Shown here: positions 7,424 to 15,404 of the stretch, one piece after another
How positions within the stretch are numbered: the first letter of the stretch is position 1
Layout: the number at the start of each line of letters is the position of its first letter
Origin: Chlamydiae bacterium CG10_big_fil_rev_8_21_14_0_10_35_9
Lineage (GTDB): Bacteria > Chlamydiota > Chlamydiia > Chlamydiales > SM23-39
DNA: 56,702 nt
Reading direction: 5' to 3'
Assembly (NCBI GenBank): GCA_002773835.1
Contig: PFAC01000045.1
Coordinates: forward strand, 1 to 56,702
Notes under the pieces: generated by a model
Databases searched by the model: none
Told to the model about the DNA's origin: nothing
The model's input: the letters and a program-made list of their open reading frames with translations, nothing else
Made by a program: the position numbers and the translations under genes

Positions 7424-8525
7424 AAGAATAATTTTTTACCAAAAAGCTCGTAGTAAATTATTAGCTGGAATCTCTAAATTACTACAGCAAGTCAGCGAAG
7501 TTCCAGATCTTTTAGAAAAACCTTTTTTAGAAAAACTTTCTCTGTCAGATCCTCATGAGAATATTGGGTTAAAGTTAGGAGTTGCTTTTCTTACAAAAAC
7601 TCAAGGCTCCCATCAAATAAAACTGTTCTTTTTAGAAATCCTTTATAAGCTAATACAATCTGGGATTTCTTGGATAAATAAGGAAAAAGATCCTTTTTTA
7701 TTTCATCAGGCCTTAAAAAAGATCAAGACCAACTTGTTTCACCATTTACAAAAAAAATCTAGCACGTTGCAAACTTTTGAAGAGCTGCTAGCAATGGCAA
7801 AAACTATTACGCAAGATGATCAAGTTCTAGCATGTATAAAGCAGTATTTGAAAAATGATGATCCTACCAATGAGCTGCAAATACATACATATTTTACCAA
7901 TCCTTTACATAAATCTTATTGTAAAGAAATAGAGTTAGAAAATGTGCAAGTTGCCATATGCGACAAAGAAGTAGAGTCAATCTTTGAACTGCTTCCTCTG
8001 TTAGAGACCTACACAAATAACTTTGAAATACTTGTCATTGTTGCAAAAAAATTTGCACCTGATTTGATAGCAACCTTTGCTATTAATCGTATGGAAAACA
8101 TTCAAAAAATATATCCTCTTATAGTATCCGACCCTAAATCCTTACAAAAATTACAAATTTTTGCAGATCAAAAAGCTTTAATACGGGTTGATAAAGTGAT
8201 CCTTTCTGAAATGAGTGCTACCTTTTTGCAAATAAGTAAAAACAGTAGCATTTCTAGCACATTAGATTCACAACAGGCAGATATGTATAAAGAATGTCTT
8301 CATCAACTAAAAGAGGCTAAAAAAAGTCCTATCATAAAGGATTTTTACTCCCCTCTTATTTCTGAGCTGCAAGCGGCTATAAATACTAATTTAGAAATTG
8401 TACAAGATACTCTGCAGTACATCCCAATGACGATTTTTAAAAACAACCTAACAGAAATCCTAACTACCGTTGAATTGCTGATTCAAACGGATGCCGCCAT
8501 TGCTTCAGATGATATGGAAGGTTGA
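7407..8525 (+). CDS. degenerate GroEL-like chaperonin (GroEL3-type), ATPase motif lost
   Basis: The 372 residues can be aligned by eye with Cpn60. RSKLLAGISKL matches the N-terminal helix, and DPHENIGLKLG corresponds to DxFENMGAQM. KTQGSHQIKLFFLEIL stands where KTNDVAGDGTTTATVL should be. The block FELLPLLETYTNNFEILVIV matches the apical-domain stretch around RELLPVLE. DGTTT, needed for ATP hydrolysis, is absent. The protein is about 170 residues shorter than GroEL and lacks a Gly/Met-rich tail, so it is unlikely to be a folding ATPase. Chlamydiae carry two extra divergent GroELs (CT604, CT755), the latter next to murF in C. trachomatis. The gene overlaps coaX by 17 bases and converges with the caspase-like gene, overlapping it by 43 bases. 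Confidence 0.65.
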   Translation: MANEPERIIFYQKARSKLLAGISKLLQQVSEVPDLLEKPFLEKLSLSDPHENIGLKLGVAFLTKTQGSHQIKLFFLEILYKLIQSGISWINKEKDPFLFHQALKKIKTNLFHHLQKKSSTLQTFEELLAMAKTITQDDQVLACIKQYLKNDDPTNELQIHTYFTNPLHKSYCKEIELENVQVAICDKEVESIFELLPLLETYTNNFEILVIVAKKFAPDLIATFAINRMENIQKIYPLIVSDPKSLQKLQIFADQKALIRVDKVILSEMSATFLQISKNSSISSTLDSQQADMYKECLHQLKEAKKSPIIKDFYSPLISELQAAINTNLEIVQDTLQYIPMTIFKNNLTEILTTVELLIQTDAAIASDDMEG

Positions 8526-10021
8526 TCACTATTTAATATTTTTTGCAACTCCAATACTTTATCTTGAATCTCAGCCACTTCAGCAAGGATTATTTGTTCA
8601 TTTCTCATCAATGATTGAAGCTTTTCTATTTTTTCTTTTTGCTGACTTTCATCAAGACTTTTCAATTCTTGCTTCAAAGAATGTATTTTATCAGCTAAGC
8701 ACTTAATTTTTACACGGAACAGTTTATTTAAATGCTTTAACCTTTTGTGCATGTAATCAATCACTCCAAGCTTCTCAAGTGAATTATCTATCTTTAAAAG
8801 ATTTAAATATTTTTTTATTCGAGATAAAAATGTCTTTATTTTTTTAGCTTCTAGAATACTGAAAGGACGTTCTCTTGAATTGATTAAAATGAATCTTTCT
8901 GAAATACATCTTGCTTCAAGCATTTCATTTTTCAATTTTTCAAAAATTTTCTCCCCAGAAACACTTTTATTTAGCTTTTCTACTCGGGTAGATAATTCTG
9001 ACACTTCTTTTGTCAATGTCTGTATTTCTTCTTCTATTTTTTCTGATGCTTCAGGATTTAGGGCTTTCTTTTTTTCTTCCTGCTTCCTAGATAAAATAAC
9101 ATGCAGTGCATGTAGTTTAGATTCTGTATTAAATCTTAAAAGGCATTTGTATCCGTAATATTGATTAAATTGCCTTATATGTGCATGCCCATTAAAAGTG
9201 GGCTCTCCACCAAACATAACAACATATGCGTGTTCAATTTGTTCATTAATAAAGTATGCTAGATCTAGATCATTTTTTTTTAATGCTCCATAAAGGCCCT
9301 TATTGTTATTAGAAATTATATCTAACCACTTCGGATCTGGAGAAATATCCTCTTCTGATAAAAACCAACTCGTCTCCATTACAGATGATAGACTTTTAGC
9401 ATTGTAAAGGGATTTATCGAAGAAAATCGCTTTATTATTTAAAAAAAAAGTTGTAACTGCAAAGGCTATCCTTGTAGGAGCAGATATTATGACAGGAACT
9501 TTGTCTTTTAATCTTTGAGCAAGCATATGAGGTCTCCCAGTGAAACATCCAAAAGAAACTAAACCTCCTCCGTTTTCTTTATTTTTAATATAATTAGATG
9601 TGCTAGACCACCAGTGTTCTTCATTAAAATGAAAATTTTTCTGAAATTCAATACTGTCTCCATCACTATGTCCGCAAAGAATTACCATTTGTACTTTTTG
9701 ATTAAAAACTTCATGTGTTTTTTTAATAGTATTATTAAAGTCGGCTTCATCTAGAGGTTCATGTACCACAATTGCTTTTGTTGCGCATAAAGACCAAATA
9801 GTAGGAGATATTATTTTGTCGTCTGAGGCACCATTACGATCGCAATCTTTTGAAGCTTTCATAATGACTACTATCTCTTTATCTGTTTTTACACGTGCAT
9901 CAGTCCTTACAGAAAAAAGACTATTTGTTTTTGGAGAATATAATTGTATTTCAGAAACTTCTTCTTTAGAAATATTTAATGATGAAGAAGCAGCTGGTTG
10001 AGAAGTAATTGCTGATGCCAT
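8483..10021 (-). CDS. putative caspase-like (clan CD) protein with C-terminal coiled coil
   Basis: The 512-residue protein is not a recognised named family. Residues about 48-200 show the layout of a clan CD cysteine peptidase. There is a beta strand EIVVIMKAS, a hydrophobic strand ending in a His (VILCGHSDGD, His118) and a second strand ending in a Cys (GLVSFGCFTG, Cys159). The 41-residue His-Cys distance is in the range for caspases. Residues about 300-500 are rich in Glu, Lys and Leu and predict long coiled coils. The N-terminal 20 residues are Ser/Ala-rich, as in many type III effectors. A host-directed protease is inferred, not shown; it could be a CHAT-like or inactive relative. The gene is convergent with and overlaps the GroEL-like gene. 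Confidence 0.5.
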   Translation of the reverse strand: MASAITSQPAASSSLNISKEEVSEIQLYSPKTNSLFSVRTDARVKTDKEIVVIMKASKDCDRNGASDDKIISPTIWSLCATKAIVVHEPLDEADFNNTIKKTHEVFNQKVQMVILCGHSDGDSIEFQKNFHFNEEHWWSSTSNYIKNKENGGGLVSFGCFTGRPHMLAQRLKDKVPVIISAPTRIAFAVTTFFLNNKAIFFDKSLYNAKSLSSVMETSWFLSEEDISPDPKWLDIISNNNKGLYGALKKNDLDLAYFINEQIEHAYVVMFGGEPTFNGHAHIRQFNQYYGYKCLLRFNTESKLHALHVILSRKQEEKKKALNPEASEKIEEEIQTLTKEVSELSTRVEKLNKSVSGEKIFEKLKNEMLEARCISERFILINSRERPFSILEAKKIKTFLSRIKKYLNLLKIDNSLEKLGVIDYMHKRLKHLNKLFRVKIKCLADKIHSLKQELKSLDESQQKEKIEKLQSLMRNEQIILAEVAEIQDKVLELQKILNSDQPSISSEAMAASV

Positions 10022-10186
10022 GTATTACCTAATAATTAAATAAAATTTACTATTAAAAAAGCTAACATTGTATATATGACATTAATTTATTTAAATTATT
10101 ATAAATTTAAACAATAAAAAATTAATCAACTAAAAACTTTTATTTTAAAAGGTTGTGTCAGAAATTCATTATATTAAGAAGACATC

Positions 10187-10215
10187 TTGACAACTCTAGC
10201 TACGCTTTATATTTT
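10187..10215 (+). promoter_or_regulatory. promoter of the secreted GH13 gene
   Basis: A perfect TTGACA at 10187-10192 is followed by TATTTT at 10210-10215 (17-base spacing; TATATT at 10208 gives 15). The GGAAGGA ribosome site and the ATG at 10238 follow. The TTG of the -35 box could be mistaken for a start codon, because it opens the same frame. Confidence 0.55.
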
Positions 10216-10237
10216 GCAATTACATGGGAAGGAAGAT

Positions 10238-12322
10238 ATGGTTAGGGCTTTATTTGTCATATTATTTCTGCAAGGTTCTATATTGAAAGCTATGCCTATT
10301 GATGAATTAGAAAAAAACTCCATGTTATACCAGTCTAAGCAACTCTCTAAAAAGTATATAGGGAGCAAAGCTCAATGGCAGCATCCTTATGGCTTACCTA
10401 AGACTAACAAACTGGTAGCAAAATCTTCTGCTTGGTTTACCTCGTATGCTTTATCTACCATTTATCCAAAGGAAGATACTTTTTTTTCCTTTATTGGGAG
10501 TGAAAAACTTTGGGATGTCTTTGAAGATATTGGGCTAAGCGGCATTCATCTTGGACCTTTGAACTTAGCAGGCCAGTTTTTTCAAGATCGATTACTGCCT
10601 TCTGCCGATGGAGGCTTTGATCCTATTAGCTATGAACTAGATCCAAAATTTGGAACGTATCAAGAGTACCTTTCCTTTGTTAAAACAGTACAAGAACACA
10701 GAGGTATCGTTATTGGAGATCTTGTTCCAGGGCATACGGGAAGAGGATATGACTTCCTACTTGCTTTGAAAAATTATGAAGATTACCCCGGCTTGTATCA
10801 TATGATAGAAGTGGAGGAAAAAGATTGGAAATACTTGCCTGATGTCCCTGACAATCAAATTAGCACCAACCTTTCTAGTAAAGAAGTGGAAAACTTAAAA
10901 GATAAAGGCTATATCGTTGGCAGACTTCAACGAGTCCTTTTTTTTGACTCTAAAGCTAAGCAAACGAATTGGGATGCTACCAGGATATTTGAAGGGGCAG
11001 ATAAAAAGAAAAGAAGATGGATATACCTGCATTATTTTAAAGACAACCAGCCCAGTTTAAACTGGCTGGATCCTTCCTTTGCTGCCAATCGAGTTATTGC
11101 CGGAGATATTATTTTATCAACACAAAAACTGCATCAGACAGCTCTTAGGTTAGATGCCAACGCTTTTTTAGGTTTAGAAATCAATCCTGATTATAAAAAG
11201 GCATGGTCAGAAGAGCATCCCTTATCAATTATTGCAACAGATACCATAGCCATGATGACAAGGAAGTTTGGAGGGTTTACTTTTCAAGAGCTTAACATGC
11301 CCTTAAAAACCATTAAAGAAACTATGGAATTTGGCCCTGAGTTAAGCTATGATTTTCTTATCCGGGCAGCATCCTATCATGCTCTTGCTACTAAAAATGC
11401 AGATTTTTTAAGACTTTGCTATCACCTTCTTTTACGCGAAGGGATGCAGCCTATACAGTTTATTCATGCTCTTCAAAACCATGATGAGATAAATCTTGAA
11501 CTTATCCAGTTTTCTCATGATAAGCAAAAGTATTTCTTCCAAGGAAAAGAATACAATGGGTTTGAGCTTAAAAAAGAAATCCTCAACGACTTGTCACAAA
11601 AAATACTTAAGAACAATGAGTATACTTGCAGCATAGAAAGTGGCCCATGTACAACAATTGTTGGACTTTGCGCAGCTTCTTTAGGCATTAACGATATCTA
11701 TAATATGTCTGACAAAGAAGTCGAAAAAGTAAAAAAAGCTCATTTAGCCCTTGCCTTTTTTAATGCTATGCAGCCCGGTGTTTTTGCGATCTCTGGATGG
11801 GACCTTATTGGAGCTTTACCTTTACAAGAACAGCAAATTAATCAACTTACCCAAGATGGGGACAGGCGCTGGGCAAATCGAGGTGGATATGACCTTTTAG
11901 GCTGCTGCTGCAACACCATCAACCAAGAGCTACCAAAAGCACCTCATATTTATTCTAATTTGATAAAACAACTTAAAGACCCCTCTTCTTTTGCCTCACA
12001 AATTAGAGGATATCTAAAGGCCAGAAACCAATATGCTATTGACGCCTCTTATTTAACATGTGTCCCCTCCGTTGTAAATCCTTCTTTATTCATTCTCATT
12101 CATAGATTGTCAGGACTAGATTGTCTTCAAATAACTGCTATAAACTTTGGAGATAAGCCTATCCAAGAAACTATTGAGGTAGATGGATTTGCTTATACAA
12201 ATGCTACCAATATCTTAACCCGAAAAGCAGAGGTTAAAGAAGCTAATTCTAAACGTTTTACTATTATTTTAGAGCCTCTGGAAAGCAAGGCAATTGTCTT
12301 TGAGCCTTACCGAAGCTTTTAA
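10238..12322 (+). CDS. secreted GH13 alpha-amylase-family enzyme (trehalose synthase-like)
   Basis: This is a glycoside hydrolase family 13 protein of 694 residues. The conserved regions are visible. Region I is DLVPGHTGR, region II is ALRLDAN with the nucleophile Asp, and region III is TFQELNMP with the acid/base Glu. Region IV is LQNHDEINLEL, whose NHDE(I/L)-LE form is most like trehalose synthase (maltose glucosyltransferase). A C-terminal beta-sandwich ends the protein. The ATG at 10238 is preceded by an ideal GGAAGGA site and opens a signal peptide, MVRALFVILFLQGS, so the enzyme is probably exported. Family enzymes of this type are normally cytoplasmic. Activity on host glycogen or maltose in the inclusion is a reasonable guess. 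It converges with the CPBP gene (4-base overlap). Confidence 0.78.
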   Translation: MVRALFVILFLQGSILKAMPIDELEKNSMLYQSKQLSKKYIGSKAQWQHPYGLPKTNKLVAKSSAWFTSYALSTIYPKEDTFFSFIGSEKLWDVFEDIGLSGIHLGPLNLAGQFFQDRLLPSADGGFDPISYELDPKFGTYQEYLSFVKTVQEHRGIVIGDLVPGHTGRGYDFLLALKNYEDYPGLYHMIEVEEKDWKYLPDVPDNQISTNLSSKEVENLKDKGYIVGRLQRVLFFDSKAKQTNWDATRIFEGADKKKRRWIYLHYFKDNQPSLNWLDPSFAANRVIAGDIILSTQKLHQTALRLDANAFLGLEINPDYKKAWSEEHPLSIIATDTIAMMTRKFGGFTFQELNMPLKTIKETMEFGPELSYDFLIRAASYHALATKNADFLRLCYHLLLREGMQPIQFIHALQNHDEINLELIQFSHDKQKYFFQGKEYNGFELKKEILNDLSQKILKNNEYTCSIESGPCTTIVGLCAASLGINDIYNMSDKEVEKVKKAHLALAFFNAMQPGVFAISGWDLIGALPLQEQQINQLTQDGDRRWANRGGYDLLGCCCNTINQELPKAPHIYSNLIKQLKDPSSFASQIRGYLKARNQYAIDASYLTCVPSVVNPSLFILIHRLSGLDCLQITAINFGDKPIQETIEVDGFAYTNATNILTRKAEVKEANSKRFTIILEPLESKAIVFEPYRSF

Positions 12323-13182
12323 GCTAGAGCAGGATAAGTAAACAAGAAGAAATGGATAGCATTGACACAAAAGTGTGTTAGAATAGCTGCTTCAATTCGC
12401 TGTGATACAAGAAAGCTAAGTCCGTATATCAATCCTGAAAAGCTTGCTAAAGCAACATGCGCAGCTCCTTCAGGATAATAATAAAGCCCAAAGACAATGG
12501 AAGCAATTATTAAAGCGAAAAAAGAGCCAAAGCGAAAGTTAAAAACTCTACTTAATTTGGCTTGCAAAAACCCTCTAAAAAAAGCTTCTTCGCTGACGCT
12601 CACAATAAAAAGGTTATTTAGTATCCATTGCAGGGAAATAGCTGGAAACTTAGGATCAAATTTTGCGAAGTGAAAATGAGTGCTTATAGGAAATAAAATA
12701 AGGCATAGAATAGACGTAAATAGCAAAACATTTAACACTATTTTTTTAAGGCCAAAGAAGTCCTTATTTAAGGAAATAACAAAAGCTAGTAAAAAAATAC
12801 CCAGAGTTGCTTTATCAAACTCAAAATTCATAGTGAAGGGAAGGGAATCATCACTAATGGAATACTTTTCAATCATGATCCAGTTATTAAATCCTTTAAA
12901 TACATGAAGTATCATTCCAGCTCCAATTAGCAATATGAGCAGGTCATAAATTGAAACCTTTTTCCCATCTTGTCCCGTTTTAAAGGCAGCAACAGCCAAT
13001 ACAGCAATAGGTAACAGCCCTATAATCTTAAAATGATCAGACAAAAGGCCAAAGCATAGAGCAAAAAAATAAGATATGATCCATGTATATCTATATACAG
13101 GGAGCCACAGGCTGATAACGCTAGCAATGGTAAAACCAAAAAATAGATATTCTGGAAAAAATTTAGTATCAAGCATCGTCAA
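12319..13182 (-). CDS. CPBP-family intramembrane metalloprotease
   Basis: This is a 287-residue membrane protein with about eight hydrophobic segments. It carries the CPBP/Abi motifs: EExxxR as SEEAFFRGF (Glu198, Glu199, Arg203), a His in the next helix (His242) and a C-terminal His in LTHFCVN (His270). These are the metal and catalytic residues of the Rce1-like family. Targets in bacteria are mostly unknown. The gene is divergent from the glycosyltransferase, with only about 20 bases between the two starts. Confidence 0.85.
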   Translation of the reverse strand: MTMLDTKFFPEYLFFGFTIASVISLWLPVYRYTWIISYFFALCFGLLSDHFKIIGLLPIAVLAVAAFKTGQDGKKVSIYDLLILLIGAGMILHVFKGFNNWIMIEKYSISDDSLPFTMNFEFDKATLGIFLLAFVISLNKDFFGLKKIVLNVLLFTSILCLILFPISTHFHFAKFDPKFPAISLQWILNNLFIVSVSEEAFFRGFLQAKLSRVFNFRFGSFFALIIASIVFGLYYYPEGAAHVALASFSGLIYGLSFLVSQRIEAAILTHFCVNAIHFFLFTYPALA

Positions 13183-13202
13183 AAAAGGTGTTTTTTTTTA
13201 CC

Positions 13203-14141
13203 ATGGGCTCCATGAAAGCTGCCATCATTACTGCACAAGGATTAGGCGATGGTCTTATAATGATGATCATAGCTTACCACTTAAAAAAAACAGGATATCA
13301 AGTAACCGTTTTTAATAAACATCTTTTTAGTTTTTATAACTGGTTTCCGGAATATACTTTCACAAGCAAGTTTGATATAAAAAAACTTCCTGATTTTGAT
13401 GTTGTTATTTTACAACATGACAATTCACCTGAGGCAAATGCTTTAGCAGAGTGGAAGAAAAAAAATAGCTTAAAAGACCTGTATGTACTTTATACAAATT
13501 ATAGATTTAACAAACATGGCATTCTCGATTTCACAACTGACTACCCTTACAACCAATCCCGAACAATGGTCTTCAATACTGTTTCAGCAATAAAACATTT
13601 TTTCCCAGATATTAATGCCACCAATGAAAATGGGATTCAAATCCCCAAACATCTAACTTACCAAAAATATCAGAAGAGAATCCTTCTTCATCCCACCAGC
13701 GGAGATGCTGCAAAAAATTGGGAACCTAATAGTTTTCTTAAACTGGCCACTCTTTTAAAACGAAAAGGTTTTTCTCCTTATTTTATTATTTCAGAAAAAG
13801 AAAAACCTCATTGGCAATGGGTAGAGAGCAAAGGATTTATGCTTCAAGCATTCAGTGACTTGAGTAACTTAGCTTCTTTTATTTATGAATCTAAAGCATT
13901 AATAGGCAATGATTCAGGGCCTAGCCACTTAGCCTCTAACTTAAAGATTCCTTGTCTGGTGATCGCTAAAAGACGACAAAATATGCTTCAGTGGAAGCCT
14001 GATTTTGGCCCAGCTAAGATCATTTTTCCACCCCGTTACATGATAAACCTTAAATTTTTGAGATTAAAAGATTATTTTTGGAAAAAACTAATTAGACCTA
14101 AAAAAGTTTTCAATAATTTAATATTAACAATAAATAATTGA
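13203..14141 (+). CDS. GT9 (heptosyltransferase-like) glycosyltransferase
   Basis: The 313-residue protein is of the ADP-heptose:LPS heptosyltransferase family. An N-terminal AAIITAQGLGDGLIMM has the nucleotide-sugar fold's Gly-rich turn. LLHPTSGDAAKNW matches the family HPGS-x-x-xKxW block, and GNDSGPSHLAS matches the GNDSGPxHLA donor motif. It probably transfers a sugar to LPS core or another glycolipid. An upstream GTG at 13188 is in frame. The ATG at 13203, with AAGGTG before it, or the ATG at 13212 fits the family better. A run of nine T (13191-13199) separates the ribosome site from the ATG. Confidence 0.85.
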   Translation: MGSMKAAIITAQGLGDGLIMMIIAYHLKKTGYQVTVFNKHLFSFYNWFPEYTFTSKFDIKKLPDFDVVILQHDNSPEANALAEWKKKNSLKDLYVLYTNYRFNKHGILDFTTDYPYNQSRTMVFNTVSAIKHFFPDINATNENGIQIPKHLTYQKYQKRILLHPTSGDAAKNWEPNSFLKLATLLKRKGFSPYFIISEKEKPHWQWVESKGFMLQAFSDLSNLASFIYESKALIGNDSGPSHLASNLKIPCLVIAKRRQNMLQWKPDFGPAKIIFPPRYMINLKFLRLKDYFWKKLIRPKKVFNNLILTINN

Positions 14142-14188
14142 TAAAAAAATTATTATATTAAATAATGATTATAGAAATGAGGTTCTTT

Positions 14189-14458
14189 ATGAAAGATCTG
14201 CCACACCACGTTAAACAACTGAATAGCAAGGTTGTCCGTTCTTTAAGAAGAGAAGAAGAAGAAAAAATGAAGTATGATAAAGAATTTCGCATTGAGGAAA
14301 GTGAACAGCAAAAGAAGAAAAAAGCCAAATTGAAGCGAAAAGCTAAAAGTGAGGCGCATACTCCTCACCCTCAGACACCTGAAGAAAGAAATGATCTAAT
14401 GAATGAAAGGGTGCCGATTACAAGACCTCGGTCTCACCGCTCCCCTCCTAATAAATAA
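14189..14458 (+). CDS. small highly charged basic protein, unknown
   Basis: The 89-residue protein is dominated by Arg, Lys and Glu (for example RREEEEKMKYDKEF and QQKKKKAKLKRKAK). The C-terminus is Pro- and Arg-rich (TRPRSHRSPPNK). No family was recognised. Such composition suggests nucleic-acid binding or disorder. The ATG at 14189 is chosen because a TGAGG ribosome site lies 6 bases upstream; an in-frame ATG at 14165 has none. It precedes the metallophosphoesterase by 58 bases on the same strand. Confidence 0.6.
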   Translation: MKDLPHHVKQLNSKVVRSLRREEEEKMKYDKEFRIEESEQQKKKKAKLKRKAKSEAHTPHPQTPEERNDLMNERVPITRPRSHRSPPNK

Positions 14459-14516
14459 TACTTTCCTTTTTTAAGTTAAGTTATTAAAATATATATAATT
14501 AATTATAATTTTTGAC

Positions 14517-15404
14517 ATGATTTTAAATAAAAACTTTATTAGAATAGCTCATATCTCTGACTTGCACTTTTCTAAAATCTCCTATCATCCTTCCCAGTTT
14601 CTAACAAAAAGGTGGGTTGGAAACGTTAACCTACTACTATTTAGACGAGATATGACCTCCAAAGAACACCTTTGGCAGCTGCCTGACTTTTTAGAAAAGG
14701 AAAAGGTGGATTTAGTTCTGGTCTCGGGTGACCTTTCCTGTACTTCCATGACGGATGAATTCCAAATGGCGGCAGAATTTTTAAGTACTCTAAAAGAAAA
14801 AAATATTCCTTATTTGGTGATTCCTGGAAATCACGATCACTATATTAAAGAAGCTTATCAAGCTAAACTTTTCTATCAGTTTTTCCAAAATCCCGCTTCT
14901 ACTGTACGTAAAGACTTAACACTTAAAGACAACCGAATAGAGGTTCAAAAAATTAACGAAAAGTGGTGGGCTATTGTTTTTGATACAGCCTTACCAACAT
15001 CTTTTTTATCCTCTCAAGGGCTTTTTCCTGAAGATTTGGAAAACACTTTAATTGAAGTACTTAAGACTGTCCCTAAAGATGTTTCTTTGATGCTTGTCAA
15101 TCATTACCCCTTTTTCCAAAATGACATCCCTAAAAATAGATTAGTAAGAGGCAGAAAACTTAAAAAGATCTTAGAAAAACATCCTAATATCAAGCTATAC
15201 CTTCATGGACATACTCATCGTGAAACTATAGCTGATTTGCGCCCTAGCTCACTTCCTATAATCTTAGATTCCGGATGTACAGGAGATCGAAAGCGTGGCT
15301 CTTTTCATATTATGGATTTAAAAAATGATGAGCTAGAACTAAGCGTTTATAAATGGAAAAATAGCTGGGACTTATCTGAAAAACAATCGTTTTCTATTAC
15401 TTAA
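14517..15404 (+). CDS. calcineurin-like metallophosphoesterase
   Basis: All five metal-binding blocks of the family are present in order: ISDLHFS (Asp15, His17), SGDLS, PGNHDHY, VNHYPFF and LHGHTH. These coordinate two divalent metals for phosphodiester or phosphomonoester hydrolysis. The 295 residues form a single catalytic domain without signal peptide or membrane segment. The substrate is not evident; relatives act on UDP-diacylglucosamine (LpxH-type), cyclic nucleotides or other phosphoesters. It converges with the transporter gene, overlapping it by 8 bases. Confidence 0.88.
   Translation: MILNKNFIRIAHISDLHFSKISYHPSQFLTKRWVGNVNLLLFRRDMTSKEHLWQLPDFLEKEKVDLVLVSGDLSCTSMTDEFQMAAEFLSTLKEKNIPYLVIPGNHDHYIKEAYQAKLFYQFFQNPASTVRKDLTLKDNRIEVQKINEKWWAIVFDTALPTSFLSSQGLFPEDLENTLIEVLKTVPKDVSLMLVNHYPFFQNDIPKNRLVRGRKLKKILEKHPNIKLYLHGHTHRETIADLRPSSLPIILDSGCTGDRKRGSFHIMDLKNDELELSVYKWKNSWDLSEKQSFSIT

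Noticed and set aside
14138-14166. Promoter for the small basic gene from TTGATA at 14138
   Set aside because: The good TATATT is only 10 bases away, and the hexamer at 17 bases (AATAAT) is too weak in such AT-rich DNA.
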